From the NCBI GenBank assembly GCA_029776225.1, contig JAKOTR010000054.1, positions 62,001-126,000 on the forward strand: DNA of 64,000 bases. Reading direction: 5' to 3'. The notes below the pieces were generated by a model. That model saw nothing but the letters and a program-made list of their open reading frames with translations, made no database searches and was not told the DNA's origin. Made by a program: the position numbers and the translations under genes. This document shows, in pieces, positions 27,646 to 35,551 of the stretch; the first letter of the stretch is position 1; each line of letters begins with the position of its first letter. This DNA comes from Acidobacteriota bacterium (GTDB taxonomy: Bacteria > Acidobacteriota > Terriglobia > Bryobacterales > Bryobacteraceae).

Positions 27646-29298
27646 ATGAACGTAAGTCCGCTTGCCGGGCATCCCCCAAAACCGGAGATGCTGGCCAACA
27701 TTCCCCGGCTCGTTACCGCCTATTACACCGGGCATCCTGACGTCTCCAATCCCGCTCAGCTCGTTTCCTTCGGCACTTCCGGGCACCGCGGATCGTCGCT
27801 CACGAATTCCTTCAACGAAGATCATATCCTGGCGATCAGCGCGGCCATTTCGAGCTACAGGAAACAGCAGGGGATAGATGGACCGCTGTTCCTGGGCATG
27901 GACACGCACGCGCTTTCCGAACCGGCGTTCGCGACAGCGCTGGAGGTGCTCGCGGCCGCCGGCGTTGAGGTAATGATCGACCAGGATCTCGGTTACACGC
28001 CCACTCCGGCGATCTCGCACGCGATCCTGACTTACAACCGCGGGCGCTCGTCCGGCCTCGCCGACGGCATCGTGATCACTCCGTCGCACAATCCGCCAGA
28101 GGACGGCGGCTTCAAGTACAACCCTCCGCACGGCGGACCGGCCGATACCCACGTCACGAGCTGGATTCAGAACGAAGCCAATCGCCTGCTTGCCGCCGGC
28201 ACGCGGAACATCGCCCGGATGCCGTTCGAAAGGGCGCTCCGCGCCTCCAGCACCCACCGCCACGATTACGTCTCGGCCTATGTGAACGACCTCGGCTCCG
28301 TGGTCGATCTGGACGCGGTGCGCGATGCCCGCATCGAGCTGGCGGCGGACCCGCTCGGCGGCGCCGGCGTGGCGTACTGGGGCCGGATCGCGGAACGCTA
28401 CGGGCTGAATCTCACCGTCCTTAACGACAGCGTGGATCCCACCTTCCGCTTCATGACCGTGGACTGGGACGGCAAGATCCGCATGGACTGCTCGTCGCGC
28501 TACGCCATGGCCGGGCTGATCGCGCTCAAGGACCGCTTTTCGCTCGCCGTCGCCTGCGACACCGACCACGACCGCCACGGCATCGTCACACGCAGTTCCG
28601 GGCTGATGAATCCCAACCACTACCTCACCGCCGCGATCTGGCACCTGTACCGGAACCGCGCCGGCTGGCCTCCCGGAGCGGGGATCGGCAAAACGGTGGT
28701 GAGCAGCAGCATGATCGATCGCGTCGCGGCTTCGCTCGGCAGGCGGCTGGTGGAGACCCCGGTCGGGTTCAAGTGGTTTTCGCCAGGACTGCAGGACGGC
28801 TCGCTCGGGTTCGGCGGCGAAGAGAGCGCCGGGGCATCGTTCCTGCGCCGGGACGGGACCGTGTGGACCACCGACAAAGACGGCATCATTATGGGCCTGC
28901 TGGCGGCTGAGATTCTCGCCCGCACGGGGCGCGATCCCGGCGAACTGTATCACGATCTCACGCGCGAATTTGGCGATCCGGTCTACGAACGCATCGATGC
29001 CCCGGCGACGCCCGCCGAAAAAGCCGTGCTCGCGAAGCTCTCCGCCGCACAGGTCAGGGAAACAGAACTCGCGGGAGAGAGAATCCAGCAGGTCCTCACC
29101 CACGCGCCGGGCAACGGAGCCCCTATCGGAGGCGTGAAAGTCATCACGGCCAACGGCTGGTTTGCCGCCCGCCCCTCGGGCACGGAGGACGTCTACAAAA
29201 TCTACGCCGAAAGCTTTCTCGATACTGAACACCTCCGCCGCATCCAGGAGGAAGCACGGGAGTTGATCGCCAACACGCTATCCGGAGTTGATGTATGA
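27646..29298 (+). CDS. pgm: Phosphoglucomutase, alpha-D-glucose specific
   Basis: A 550-residue enzyme of full length. The phosphoserine loop is ITPSHNPPEDGG (Ser near 147), the metal loop is CDTDHDRHG, the sugar loop is GGEESAGAS and the phosphate loop is RPSGTEDVYKIYAES. It interconverts glucose-1-phosphate and glucose-6-phosphate in the cytoplasm. It is followed by an esterase (10 bp) and then galT, so it fits a Leloir-type route for galactose, and it could also supply UDP-glucose for the glucan synthase at the left of the window. Confidence 0.96.
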   Translation: MNVSPLAGHPPKPEMLANIPRLVTAYYTGHPDVSNPAQLVSFGTSGHRGSSLTNSFNEDHILAISAAISSYRKQQGIDGPLFLGMDTHALSEPAFATALEVLAAAGVEVMIDQDLGYTPTPAISHAILTYNRGRSSGLADGIVITPSHNPPEDGGFKYNPPHGGPADTHVTSWIQNEANRLLAAGTRNIARMPFERALRASSTHRHDYVSAYVNDLGSVVDLDAVRDARIELAADPLGGAGVAYWGRIAERYGLNLTVLNDSVDPTFRFMTVDWDGKIRMDCSSRYAMAGLIALKDRFSLAVACDTDHDRHGIVTRSSGLMNPNHYLTAAIWHLYRNRAGWPPGAGIGKTVVSSSMIDRVAASLGRRLVETPVGFKWFSPGLQDGSLGFGGEESAGASFLRRDGTVWTTDKDGIIMGLLAAEILARTGRDPGELYHDLTREFGDPVYERIDAPATPAEKAVLAKLSAAQVRETELAGERIQQVLTHAPGNGAPIGGVKVITANGWFAARPSGTEDVYKIYAESFLDTEHLRRIQEEARELIANTLSGVDV

Positions 29299-29308
29299 TT
29301 TTGACGCT

Positions 29309-30421
29309 ATGAACCGTGCTGTATTGATTGCTTTCGCGGCCGCCCTTCCCGTGCTGGGCCAGGCGCCGCGCCCGATCATTTCTCCCGAAGTCCACCCGGA
29401 CCGGAGCGTGACGTTCCGGTTCCGCGCCCCCAACGCCCAACAGGTCTTTCTCGCCCGCGAAGGCGCGGAGCGAATTGCCATGCAGAAGGACGAGAACGGC
29501 GTGTGGTCCGTGACCACAGGCCCGCTCGAACCGGATCTCTACGGCTATACGTTCGTAGCGGACGGCGTCGCGTACCTCGATCCCGCCAACACGCTGATGA
29601 AGCCCAACCTGCTCAACGTTCAGAGCATGGTGCATGTGCCCGGCCCGCCCTCCTTGCCCTGGGAGGTGAATAACGTGCCGCACGGCACGATCCACCGGCA
29701 CTTCTACAAGTCGGAGATCGTTGGCGATGAACGCGACTTTTTCGTTTACACCCCGCCGGGGTACGACCCGAAGGCAAACAGGCGCTACCCAGTGCTCTAC
29801 CTGCTTCACGGCTTCAGCGATGACGCCAGCGCATGGACCGCGGTCGGGCGCGCTCACGTGATCATGGACAACCTGATCGCCCAGGGCAAGGCAAAGCCCA
29901 TGATTGTGGTCATGCCGCTGGGCTATGGCGCGCCGGAGATCGTTTCCCGCACCGGGCAGGGAATGCGCGGTCCAGAACTTCGTGAGCGCAACTTTACCCG
30001 GTTCCGCGAGGCTCTGCTCAAAGAAGTGGTGCCAATGGTCGAGAAGACCTACTCGGTGGATACCAACCGCGCCGCGCGCGCCATCGCCGGACTCTCGATG
30101 GGCGGCGCCGAGTCGCTCCTTACCGGCCTCAATGCGATCGACCGCTTCGCCTGGGTGGGCGCGTTCAGTGCCGGTGGTGTGGGCGAAGACTTCAACGCCG
30201 CCTTCCCCAAGCTCGACGCAAAGGCGGCTTCGCAACTGCGCCTGCTGTGGATAGCCTGCGGCACGGAGGACCGCCTCATCGACGGCTCTCGCAAGTTTGT
30301 CGCGTGGCTGAAGAGCAAGCAAATCGAGCCGGTGTGGGTCGAAACTCCCGGCGCGCACACCTGGATGGTGTGGCGGCGCTATCTGGCCGAGTTCGCTCCT
30401 CTTCTGTTTACGGGAAAGTGA
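29309..30421 (+). CDS. Secreted alpha/beta-hydrolase esterase (paralogue of the one at 5019)
   Basis: A 370-residue protein with a signal peptide (RAVLIAFAAALPVLG), an E-set/CBM48-like domain with VTFRFRAPNAQQVFL, and an esterase domain. The nucleophile motif is GLSMGGAES (Ser near 262) and the catalytic His is in GAHTWMVW near 350. HGTIHRHFYKS and DFFVYTPPGYDPK match the paralogue's [11 protein letters not shown] and [12 protein letters not shown]. It probably removes acyl groups from plant polysaccharides. The start at 29309 leaves 10 bp after pgm; an ATG at 29288 would overlap it. A 20-bp tandem duplication covers the stop codon. Confidence 0.85.
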   Translation: MNRAVLIAFAAALPVLGQAPRPIISPEVHPDRSVTFRFRAPNAQQVFLAREGAERIAMQKDENGVWSVTTGPLEPDLYGYTFVADGVAYLDPANTLMKPNLLNVQSMVHVPGPPSLPWEVNNVPHGTIHRHFYKSEIVGDERDFFVYTPPGYDPKANRRYPVLYLLHGFSDDASAWTAVGRAHVIMDNLIAQGKAKPMIVVMPLGYGAPEIVSRTGQGMRGPELRERNFTRFREALLKEVVPMVEKTYSVDTNRAARAIAGLSMGGAESLLTGLNAIDRFAWVGAFSAGGVGEDFNAAFPKLDAKAASQLRLLWIACGTEDRLIDGSRKFVAWLKSKQIEPVWVETPGAHTWMVWRRYLAEFAPLLFTGK

Positions 30422-30443
30422 GCCTGTTTACGGGAAAGTGAGC
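30404..30443 (+). repeat. 20-bp perfect tandem duplication over a stop codon
   Basis: The unit ctgtttacgggaaagtgagc occurs twice back to back at 30404-30423 and 30424-30443. The first copy ends the esterase gene (TGA at 30419-30421). The perfect identity points to a recent slip or an assembly effect; it does not change the protein. Confidence 0.9.
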
Positions 30444-30516
30444 CGGCCCGCAACGGGCCGCAATTCACAACCGCTGCGGCTGCTAGGTCATAATTGTTAA
30501 GTCTTGGACCAAAACA

Positions 30517-31548
30517 ATGTTTGACTGGAAACAGCAGCCGCACCGCCGGTATAACCCGCTCACCGGAGACTGGGTGCTGGTGTCGCCCCACCGCACCCAG
30601 CGACCCTGGCAAGGTCAGGTGGAAGCAACTCCGAAGGCGCAGCAACCGGCCTACGATCCCGAGTGCTATCTCTGCCCGGGGAACGCCCGCGCGGGCGGCG
30701 TGCGCAATCCCGCCTACACTACCACGTTTGTCTTCGACAACGACTTCGCCGCGCTGCTTCCCTGCACCGAACCCGGCCGGTTCGAAGAAGGCCGGCTGCT
30801 GATCGCCGAAGCCGAACCGGGCATCTGCCGCGTGGTCTGCTTCTCTCCCCGCCACGATCTCACCGTTGCGCAGATGGACCTCCCGGCATTGCGGCGAGTA
30901 GTCGATACCTGGATTGAGCAGTACGAGGAACTCGGCGCGCGCCCGTCCATCAATCACGTGCAGATTTTCGAAAACCGCGGCGCGATGATGGGCGCAAGCA
31001 ACCCGCACCCTCACTGCCAGATCTGGGCCAATCGCATTATTCCCAACGAGCCGCTTAAGGAGCAGCAGGCGCAGGCGGCGCACCTCCGCGACACCGGGCA
31101 ATGCCTCCTGTGTGAATACGCCGCCATCGAGTTGAGAGCCGCCGAGCGCATCGTGTGCCGCAACGAATCGTTCATCGCTTTGGTTCCGTTCTGGGCCGTT
31201 TGGCCGTTCGAGACACTCGTGCTCTCCACGCGCCATCTCGCATCCATCGAACAGTTGAGCGACCGCGAGCGGGACGATCTCGCCGGAATCCTCAAGCGCC
31301 TCACCAGCCGGTACGACCGCCTGTTCCAGGTCTCGTTCCCCTACACCATGGGTTTTCACCAGCGGCCCACGGACGGCTTGCCGCACGAGGAGTGGCACTT
31401 CCACGCGCACTTCTACCCGCCGCTGCTCCGCTCGGCAACCGTCCGGAAGTTCATGGTGGGATACGAAATGCTCGCGATGCCGCAGCGCGACATCACGCCT
31501 GAGAGTGCGGCGGAGCGCTTGCGGGCACTCGCGGAGGAAAACGAATAG
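30517..31548 (+). CDS. galT: Galactose-1-phosphate uridylyltransferase
   Basis: A 343-residue HIT-superfamily enzyme. The N-terminus ([17 protein letters not shown]) and zinc ligands in CYLCPGN are typical. The active site is NPHPHCQIW near residues 161-169, whose second His is uridylylated, and [16 protein letters not shown] gives the second zinc/His region. It swaps galactose-1-phosphate with UDP-glucose to give UDP-galactose and glucose-1-phosphate, the pgm substrate. The gene follows pgm and the esterase; galK and galE are not seen in the window. An ATG at 30517 has no strong ribosome site. Confidence 0.95.
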   Translation: MFDWKQQPHRRYNPLTGDWVLVSPHRTQRPWQGQVEATPKAQQPAYDPECYLCPGNARAGGVRNPAYTTTFVFDNDFAALLPCTEPGRFEEGRLLIAEAEPGICRVVCFSPRHDLTVAQMDLPALRRVVDTWIEQYEELGARPSINHVQIFENRGAMMGASNPHPHCQIWANRIIPNEPLKEQQAQAAHLRDTGQCLLCEYAAIELRAAERIVCRNESFIALVPFWAVWPFETLVLSTRHLASIEQLSDRERDDLAGILKRLTSRYDRLFQVSFPYTMGFHQRPTDGLPHEEWHFHAHFYPPLLRSATVRKFMVGYEMLAMPQRDITPESAAERLRALAEENE

Positions 31549-31565
31549 CCGTAAGCGGAGGCTCT

Positions 31566-33734
31566 ATGCTGCGGCGTCACTTTCTCGGTGGCTCGGCCGC
31601 CGCGCTCTTGCGGAAACCATCCCCGGCAGAGCAGCCTTTTCCGGAGAGCTGGTTCAAGTCCCCGGTCATTCACGCGCCGGACGATCCCGCCGAATGGCCC
31701 GCCTGGCGCGAGAAGCTCACGCTCTGGCGGCGCGAGGCGAAAGCTCGCCTGAACTACGACGATTCTCTTTACCGCCGCGACGATTTCGCATGGGTCCCCT
31801 CGTCGTTCGCCTGCTGTTTTCTGATGCTGTTCGACGAGAAGTTCCTCAACCGCGAACGGGGCACGTACATGGTCGATGAGTTCCTGGACGAGGGCGAGCG
31901 CGAATTCGGCGGCTGGGATTCGGTCGTCCTGTGGCACGCGTATCCCAGAATCGGGCTGGACGAGCGAAACCAGTTCGATTTTTACCGCGACATGCCGGGC
32001 GGCCTCGACGGGCTTCGTGAAGCCACCCGCCGCTTCCAGGCACGCGGCGTCAGGGTGTTCCTGAATTACAATCCCTGGGACACCGGCACCCGCCGGGAAG
32101 AAGTCTCCGACATCGACGCCCTGGTCCGGCTGGTGCAGTCGCTCGGAGCGGATGGAATTTTTCTCGACACCCTGCACCGGGGTTCGGCCGAATTCCGCGC
32201 CAAACTGGATTCCGTCAGGCGCGGCGTCGTCCTCGAAAGCGAACTCGAACTGCCGCTGGAAAACGTAAAGGACCATCACATGTCCTGGGCGCAGGGCTTC
32301 ATCGACAGCCGTGTGCCCGGCGTGCTGCGGAACAAGTGGTTCGAGCGCCGCCACATGCAGCACCAGATCCGCCGGTGGAACCACGACCACACGGACGAAC
32401 TGCACGCCGCCTGGATGAACGGCAGCGGCATCATGGTCTGGGAAAACGTATTCGGCAGTTGGGTCGGCTGGAACGCCCGCGACCGCTCGATCCTGCGCTC
32501 GATGCTGCCCATCCAGCGGCGGTACTGGCAACTGTTTGCCGGCGAGGGCTGGACGCCGCTGGTGCCAACGGAAATGCCCGGTGTCTATGCCAGCCTGTGG
32601 GAGCTGGGCGGGATCCGGCTTTGGACGGTGGTCAACCGCACCCAGGAACAGCGCGAGGGCGTCGTCATTCGCGCGCCGCATGTCGAGCGGGCGCGCTACT
32701 TCGACCTGATTCGCGGCCGGGAGATCAAGGCGTCTCCTAAAGCGGGCGCCGTCCCTCTGCCCGGCTCAATCCGGCCTCGAGGTATCGCCTGTTTTCTGGC
32801 CGCGGCCGGTCCCTCACTGGGGCCGGACTTCGAGCGCTTTCTGCAGGCGCAGGCCGCCATCGACGCGCGCGCCGACTTCAGAGCGGGGTTCCCCCGGCGC
32901 CAGGTGTCTCCCAGGCTGCTAGGTTCCAGAGCCAGGGAACGGGGAACGCTCGAGGGAATGGTCGAGATTGGACCTGCGCGCTACACGATGACGGTGGAGT
33001 TCCGGGTCCGCGAAACGGGTTTCTACACCGGTCAGGAGTACTGCGAGTCGGTCACAAATCCAGGCCCTCCCGTGCAAGACTACCGCCCGGCGAGCGGCGC
33101 GCGGATGTTCCAACTCGACCGGCTGAAACGCCAGGTAAAGTTAGCCCCATACGCCATCGACCTGACGCCCGTCACGAACGCCCAGTTCGCCGAGTTCCTC
33201 AAGCGCTCCGGTTACCGGCCGAAGCGCACGGCGAATTTCCTCCGGCACTGGAAAAACGGCGCGCCGCCCCCGGGTTTGGAGGACCACCCGGTAGTCTGGG
33301 TGGACCTGGACGATGCCCGCGCCTACGCCGCCTGGGCCGGCAAGCGGCTCCCCACCGAAGAAGAATGGCAGTATGCCGCTCAGGGGCCGGACGGCTTGCG
33401 CTACCCCTGGGGCAACGCCATCAGGCACGGAGTGTGCAATGCAGGCCAAACCGGCGGAACCACGCCGGTCAAGGCCTTCCCCGGCGGGCGCTCCCCGTTC
33501 GGCTGCTGGGATATGTGCGGCAATACCTGGGAGTGGACGGAAAGCGAACGCAGCGACGGCCGGACGCGGTTCGCCATCATCCGCGGCGGCTCGTATTTCG
33601 AAGCCAGGGGATCCCGCTGGTACATGGATGGCGGCCCTCAGCCGTGCAACTTCGCCGCCAAGATGATCCTGATATGGCCGGGACTGGACCGCTGCTCCAC
33701 TATCGGGTTCCGGTGCGCCGTCTCATTGCTGTAA
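31566..33734 (+). CDS. TIM-barrel hydrolase-like protein fused to a formylglycine-generating-enzyme-like domain
   Basis: A 722-residue, probably exported protein (leader MLRRHFLGGSAAALL, Tat-like). Residues 40-400 resemble a glycosidase TIM barrel: GVRVFLNYNPWDTGTR, LGADGIFLDTLHRGS (a candidate catalytic Asp) and VVLESELELP. Residues 520-722 are a C-type-lectin-like FGE/sulfatase-modifying fold: DLTPVTNAQFAEFLKRSGY, WAGKRLPTEEEWQYAAQG, GNTWEWTES and GFRCAV. The two cysteines used by FGE for catalysis are not in place (GGSYFEARGSRWYM stands there), so this domain may bind rather than modify. It lies 17 bp after galT and may act on the same glycans. The exact GH family is not recognised. Confidence 0.72.
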   Translation: MLRRHFLGGSAAALLRKPSPAEQPFPESWFKSPVIHAPDDPAEWPAWREKLTLWRREAKARLNYDDSLYRRDDFAWVPSSFACCFLMLFDEKFLNRERGTYMVDEFLDEGEREFGGWDSVVLWHAYPRIGLDERNQFDFYRDMPGGLDGLREATRRFQARGVRVFLNYNPWDTGTRREEVSDIDALVRLVQSLGADGIFLDTLHRGSAEFRAKLDSVRRGVVLESELELPLENVKDHHMSWAQGFIDSRVPGVLRNKWFERRHMQHQIRRWNHDHTDELHAAWMNGSGIMVWENVFGSWVGWNARDRSILRSMLPIQRRYWQLFAGEGWTPLVPTEMPGVYASLWELGGIRLWTVVNRTQEQREGVVIRAPHVERARYFDLIRGREIKASPKAGAVPLPGSIRPRGIACFLAAAGPSLGPDFERFLQAQAAIDARADFRAGFPRRQVSPRLLGSRARERGTLEGMVEIGPARYTMTVEFRVRETGFYTGQEYCESVTNPGPPVQDYRPASGARMFQLDRLKRQVKLAPYAIDLTPVTNAQFAEFLKRSGYRPKRTANFLRHWKNGAPPPGLEDHPVVWVDLDDARAYAAWAGKRLPTEEEWQYAAQGPDGLRYPWGNAIRHGVCNAGQTGGTTPVKAFPGGRSPFGCWDMCGNTWEWTESERSDGRTRFAIIRGGSYFEARGSRWYMDGGPQPCNFAAKMILIWPGLDRCSTIGFRCAVSLL

Positions 33735-33752
33735 ACCGCGGCCGTCCCGCGC

Positions 33753-33866
33753 TCAGAATTCCTCGAGCCAGACCCGGATCCGGGCCGTCAACCCGAAAAT
33801 TTCGTCCAGCAGATAGGAAAGGATTGCGCCAAGCAAGATGAACAATGACGCGTCGATGATTTCCAT
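33753..33866 (-). CDS. Possible 37-residue single-span membrane peptide
   Basis: A short frame on the strand opposite both neighbours reads MEIIDASLFILLGAILSYLL then DEIFGLTARIRVWLEEF. One clear hydrophobic segment and an amphipathic, charged tail resemble known small membrane proteins. No Shine-Dalgarno site precedes the ATG and no homologue is recalled, so it is a candidate only. It lies in the gap between the fusion protein and the GlsB-like gene. Confidence 0.3.
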   Translation of the reverse strand: MEIIDASLFILLGAILSYLLDEIFGLTARIRVWLEEF

Positions 33867-33943
33867 AAGACTGAAACAGATGATTGTATCAGTACTGCAC
33901 CAGTGTGGTCCTTAGCGTGCTTTAACACTTGCGAGGAGGGAAC

Positions 33944-34204
33944 ATGTGGGGAATTCTGGGCTGGATCGTGTTTGGAGCGATCGTAGGCGTGATCGCAAAG
34001 CTCTTGATGCCGGGTAGGGATCCCGGCGGGTTCATCGTCACCATTCTGCTGGGTATCGCGGGAGCCATTCTGGGCGGCTGGATTGGACGCGCGCTCGGCC
34101 TTTACGGACCCGGTGAAGGCGCCGGCTACATAATGTCGATCATCGGTGCGATCATCCTGCTCTTCATTTACCGCATGTTTCGCCGGCGCCGGCCCGCCAC
34201 ATAA
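33944..34204 (+). CDS. GlsB/YeaQ/YmgE-family stress membrane protein
   Basis: An 86-residue protein with three short glycine-rich helices: WGILGWIVFGAIVGVIAKLL, then PGGFIVTILLGIAGAILGGW, and SIIGAIILLFIYRMF. This is the transglycosylase-associated/GlsB family, small inner-membrane proteins often induced by stress; the molecular role is unknown. GAGGAGGGA lies 3 nt before the ATG at 33944; an ATG at 33929 is possible but less well placed. Confidence 0.88.
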   Translation: MWGILGWIVFGAIVGVIAKLLMPGRDPGGFIVTILLGIAGAILGGWIGRALGLYGPGEGAGYIMSIIGAIILLFIYRMFRRRRPAT

Positions 34205-34293
34205 CGAACCGGTGAGCGGGGGCAGGGCTGGGCACCGGACGACGGAACACCTGCCCCTTCGCCCGCGAAAGCCGGGGCCGGGTGAGGTGGCAT

Positions 34294-34321
34294 GAACGGC
34301 CGGCCTTCTGCTCCGGAGGCA
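34294..34321 (+). repeat. 28-nt partial copy of the nearby tRNA-Arg gene
   Basis: These 28 bases match 35354-35381, the T-arm to anticodon-arm section of tRNA-Arg(CCG), at 27 of 28 positions and in the same direction. The rest of the tRNA is absent, so this is not a gene. Such fragments can be left by integration at a tRNA; the segment enclosed is about 1.03 kb and holds the frameshifted membrane protein and its regulator. Confidence 0.7.
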
Positions 34322-34363
34322 TTCAATTCGGGCCATAAGAGGGCGAAGCGGTGCGGGCTGACA

Positions 34364-34828
34364 TTACTGCCGCTTGAAATGACAGAGCGTTCCCGCCGAG
34401 TGCCCGAGCAGCGTGACCAGGAGGAAATAGGGGAACCAGAGCGCCGGATCGAACAGCCCGGCGTCGAACAGGCTGGAAGCGCAAAACATGGCCGGAATCG
34501 AAAGCGTCCAGGCCAGGGCGGCGCCTTCTGCTTCTCGTCAATCACGTCCCTGGTCCGCGCCCGGCGCATAACGGCCATCCAATAGGCGTATACCAAAACC
34601 AGGGGCATGACTGTGAGTTCCCACAGATGCCACGCGAGTCTGTTGGGGCCAGGCGAACAAAACGATCAGGCCGGCCGCAGCGCACAAGATTCCAGTCACG
34701 AAGGTCGCGACGAACAGCTTGTCGCCAATGCTTCTCCGAGACGCCAGACGCGTCTTCGGAAGTAGCCACACCCCCAGCCCCGCAATAGCCAGCAACCCGA
34801 GCAGGATCAACTTGCTCGCAATGTTCAC
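34364..34828 (-). pseudogene. Frameshifted four-helix membrane protein
   Basis: From a GTG at 34828 (AAAGGAGG 6 nt upstream) the frame reads a good membrane helix (LILLGLLAIAGLGVWLLP) and a second one ending VLFAWPQQTR. Sense then moves to the next frame (WHLWELTVMPLVLVYAYWM, VMRRARTRDVIDEK) near 34640, and returns to the first frame near 34530 (GAALAWTLSIPAMFCASSLF onward, ending GHSAGTLCHFKRQ at a TAA). The two shifts cancel, so the whole length is 154 codons. The uninterrupted first frame ends early at 34538. Either two indels destroyed the gene or the assembly has two errors. Its start lies 31 bp after the XRE regulator. Confidence 0.7.
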
Positions 34829-34859
34829 GGTATGCCTCCTTTCAATCCGCCGGAACGGG

Positions 34860-35108
34860 TTATTCGCCCGTCCCTGCGGGGCCATCCTCGACGATGTGGA
34901 ATATTTCTTCCACGGGCCTGCCGAAAAAGCGAGCGATCCTCAGCGCCAGCAGAGTGCTGGGAACGAAACGTCCCTTTTCGATGGAGATGATTGTCTGCCT
35001 GCTTACCGAGACAGCGTTTGCCAGCTCCTCCTGAGACATGTCTCCCCGCTCGAAGCGGAGCCGTTTCAGGTGGTTTGCAAGCCGTACGCCTTTTTCGCCG
35101 CTTGCCAT
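34860..35108 (-). CDS. XRE-family HTH transcriptional regulator
   Basis: A compact 82-residue repressor-type protein. The helix-turn-helix is MSQEELANAVSVSRQTIISI, followed by EKGRFVPSTLLALRIARFF, the usual Cro/CI-like layout of short regulators that are paired with a membrane protein. A GGAG lies 6 nt before the ATG at 35108; the frame extends upstream to 35216 but that part is promoter-like. An inverted repeat 30 bp upstream is a likely operator for self-control. It is followed by the frameshifted membrane protein, whose expression it probably governed. Confidence 0.85.
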   Translation of the reverse strand: MASGEKGVRLANHLKRLRFERGDMSQEELANAVSVSRQTIISIEKGRFVPSTLLALRIARFFGRPVEEIFHIVEDGPAGTGE

Positions 35109-35137
35109 CGCAATCTCCAGTTCCAACTGTAAGCCAT

Positions 35138-35156
35138 ACTTTACTTGTTGTAAAGT
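35138..35156. promoter_or_regulatory. Inverted repeat, probable operator of the XRE gene
   Basis: ACTTTAC-TTGTT-GTAAAGT is a perfect 7-bp inverted repeat with a 5-bp spacer, immediately followed by a second palindrome (AGTATACT). The AT-rich pair stands out in GC-rich DNA, 30 bp before the regulator's ATG. Autoregulation is inferred from position. Confidence 0.6.
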
Positions 35157-35333
35157 ATACTTGACTATAAAAGCACCCGCCGATGCCGAAGCTGCCGCCG
35201 GTTCTGCGGGCGGCACGCTGTAGAGAGGCGCGCTATTAGCGGAGGAGCAAGCAAGAAAAAATCTAGTAGGTTCGTGAATCAGCCACGCGATCGGGTCTGC
35301 TTATTTGGTTGCGGAGGGCTGGCGGGAGGGATG

Positions 35334-35410
35334 TGGTACGCCCGGGCCGATTCGAACGGCCGACCTTCTGCTCCGGAGGCAGACGCTCTATCCAGCTGAG
35401 CTACGGGCGC
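35334..35410 (-). tRNA. tRNA-Arg (anticodon CCG)
   Basis: On the minus strand the sequence folds as a full cloverleaf: acceptor GCGCCCG with CGGGCGT (G1-U72 wobble), D-arm GCTC/GAGC, anticodon stem TCTGC/GCAGA with loop CTCCGGA (anticodon CCG), T-stem GGCCG/CGGCC with TTCGAAT loop, and an encoded CCA. It reads CGG codons. A 28-nt fragment of the gene occurs about 1 kb away at 34294. Confidence 0.96.
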
Positions 35411-35551
35411 ACAGAAGACAACTACTATTCTAGTGCCTGCGGGCCAGGGAAGGAAAGCCCGCTCACCGCTTTTTCGGCAGCGCCTCAAATCGCGTGGTGG
35501 TACCATTGGGGGCGAACCGAATCCATCCACACGACGAAAGGCCTCTGGAAA

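Noticed and set aside
27586-29232. A 548-codon minus-strand frame opposite pgm
   Set aside because: All phosphoglucomutase motifs are on the plus strand; the antisense product is arginine-rich and featureless.
34294-34321. A second tRNA-Arg
   Set aside because: Only 28 bases match and the acceptor and D-arm are missing.
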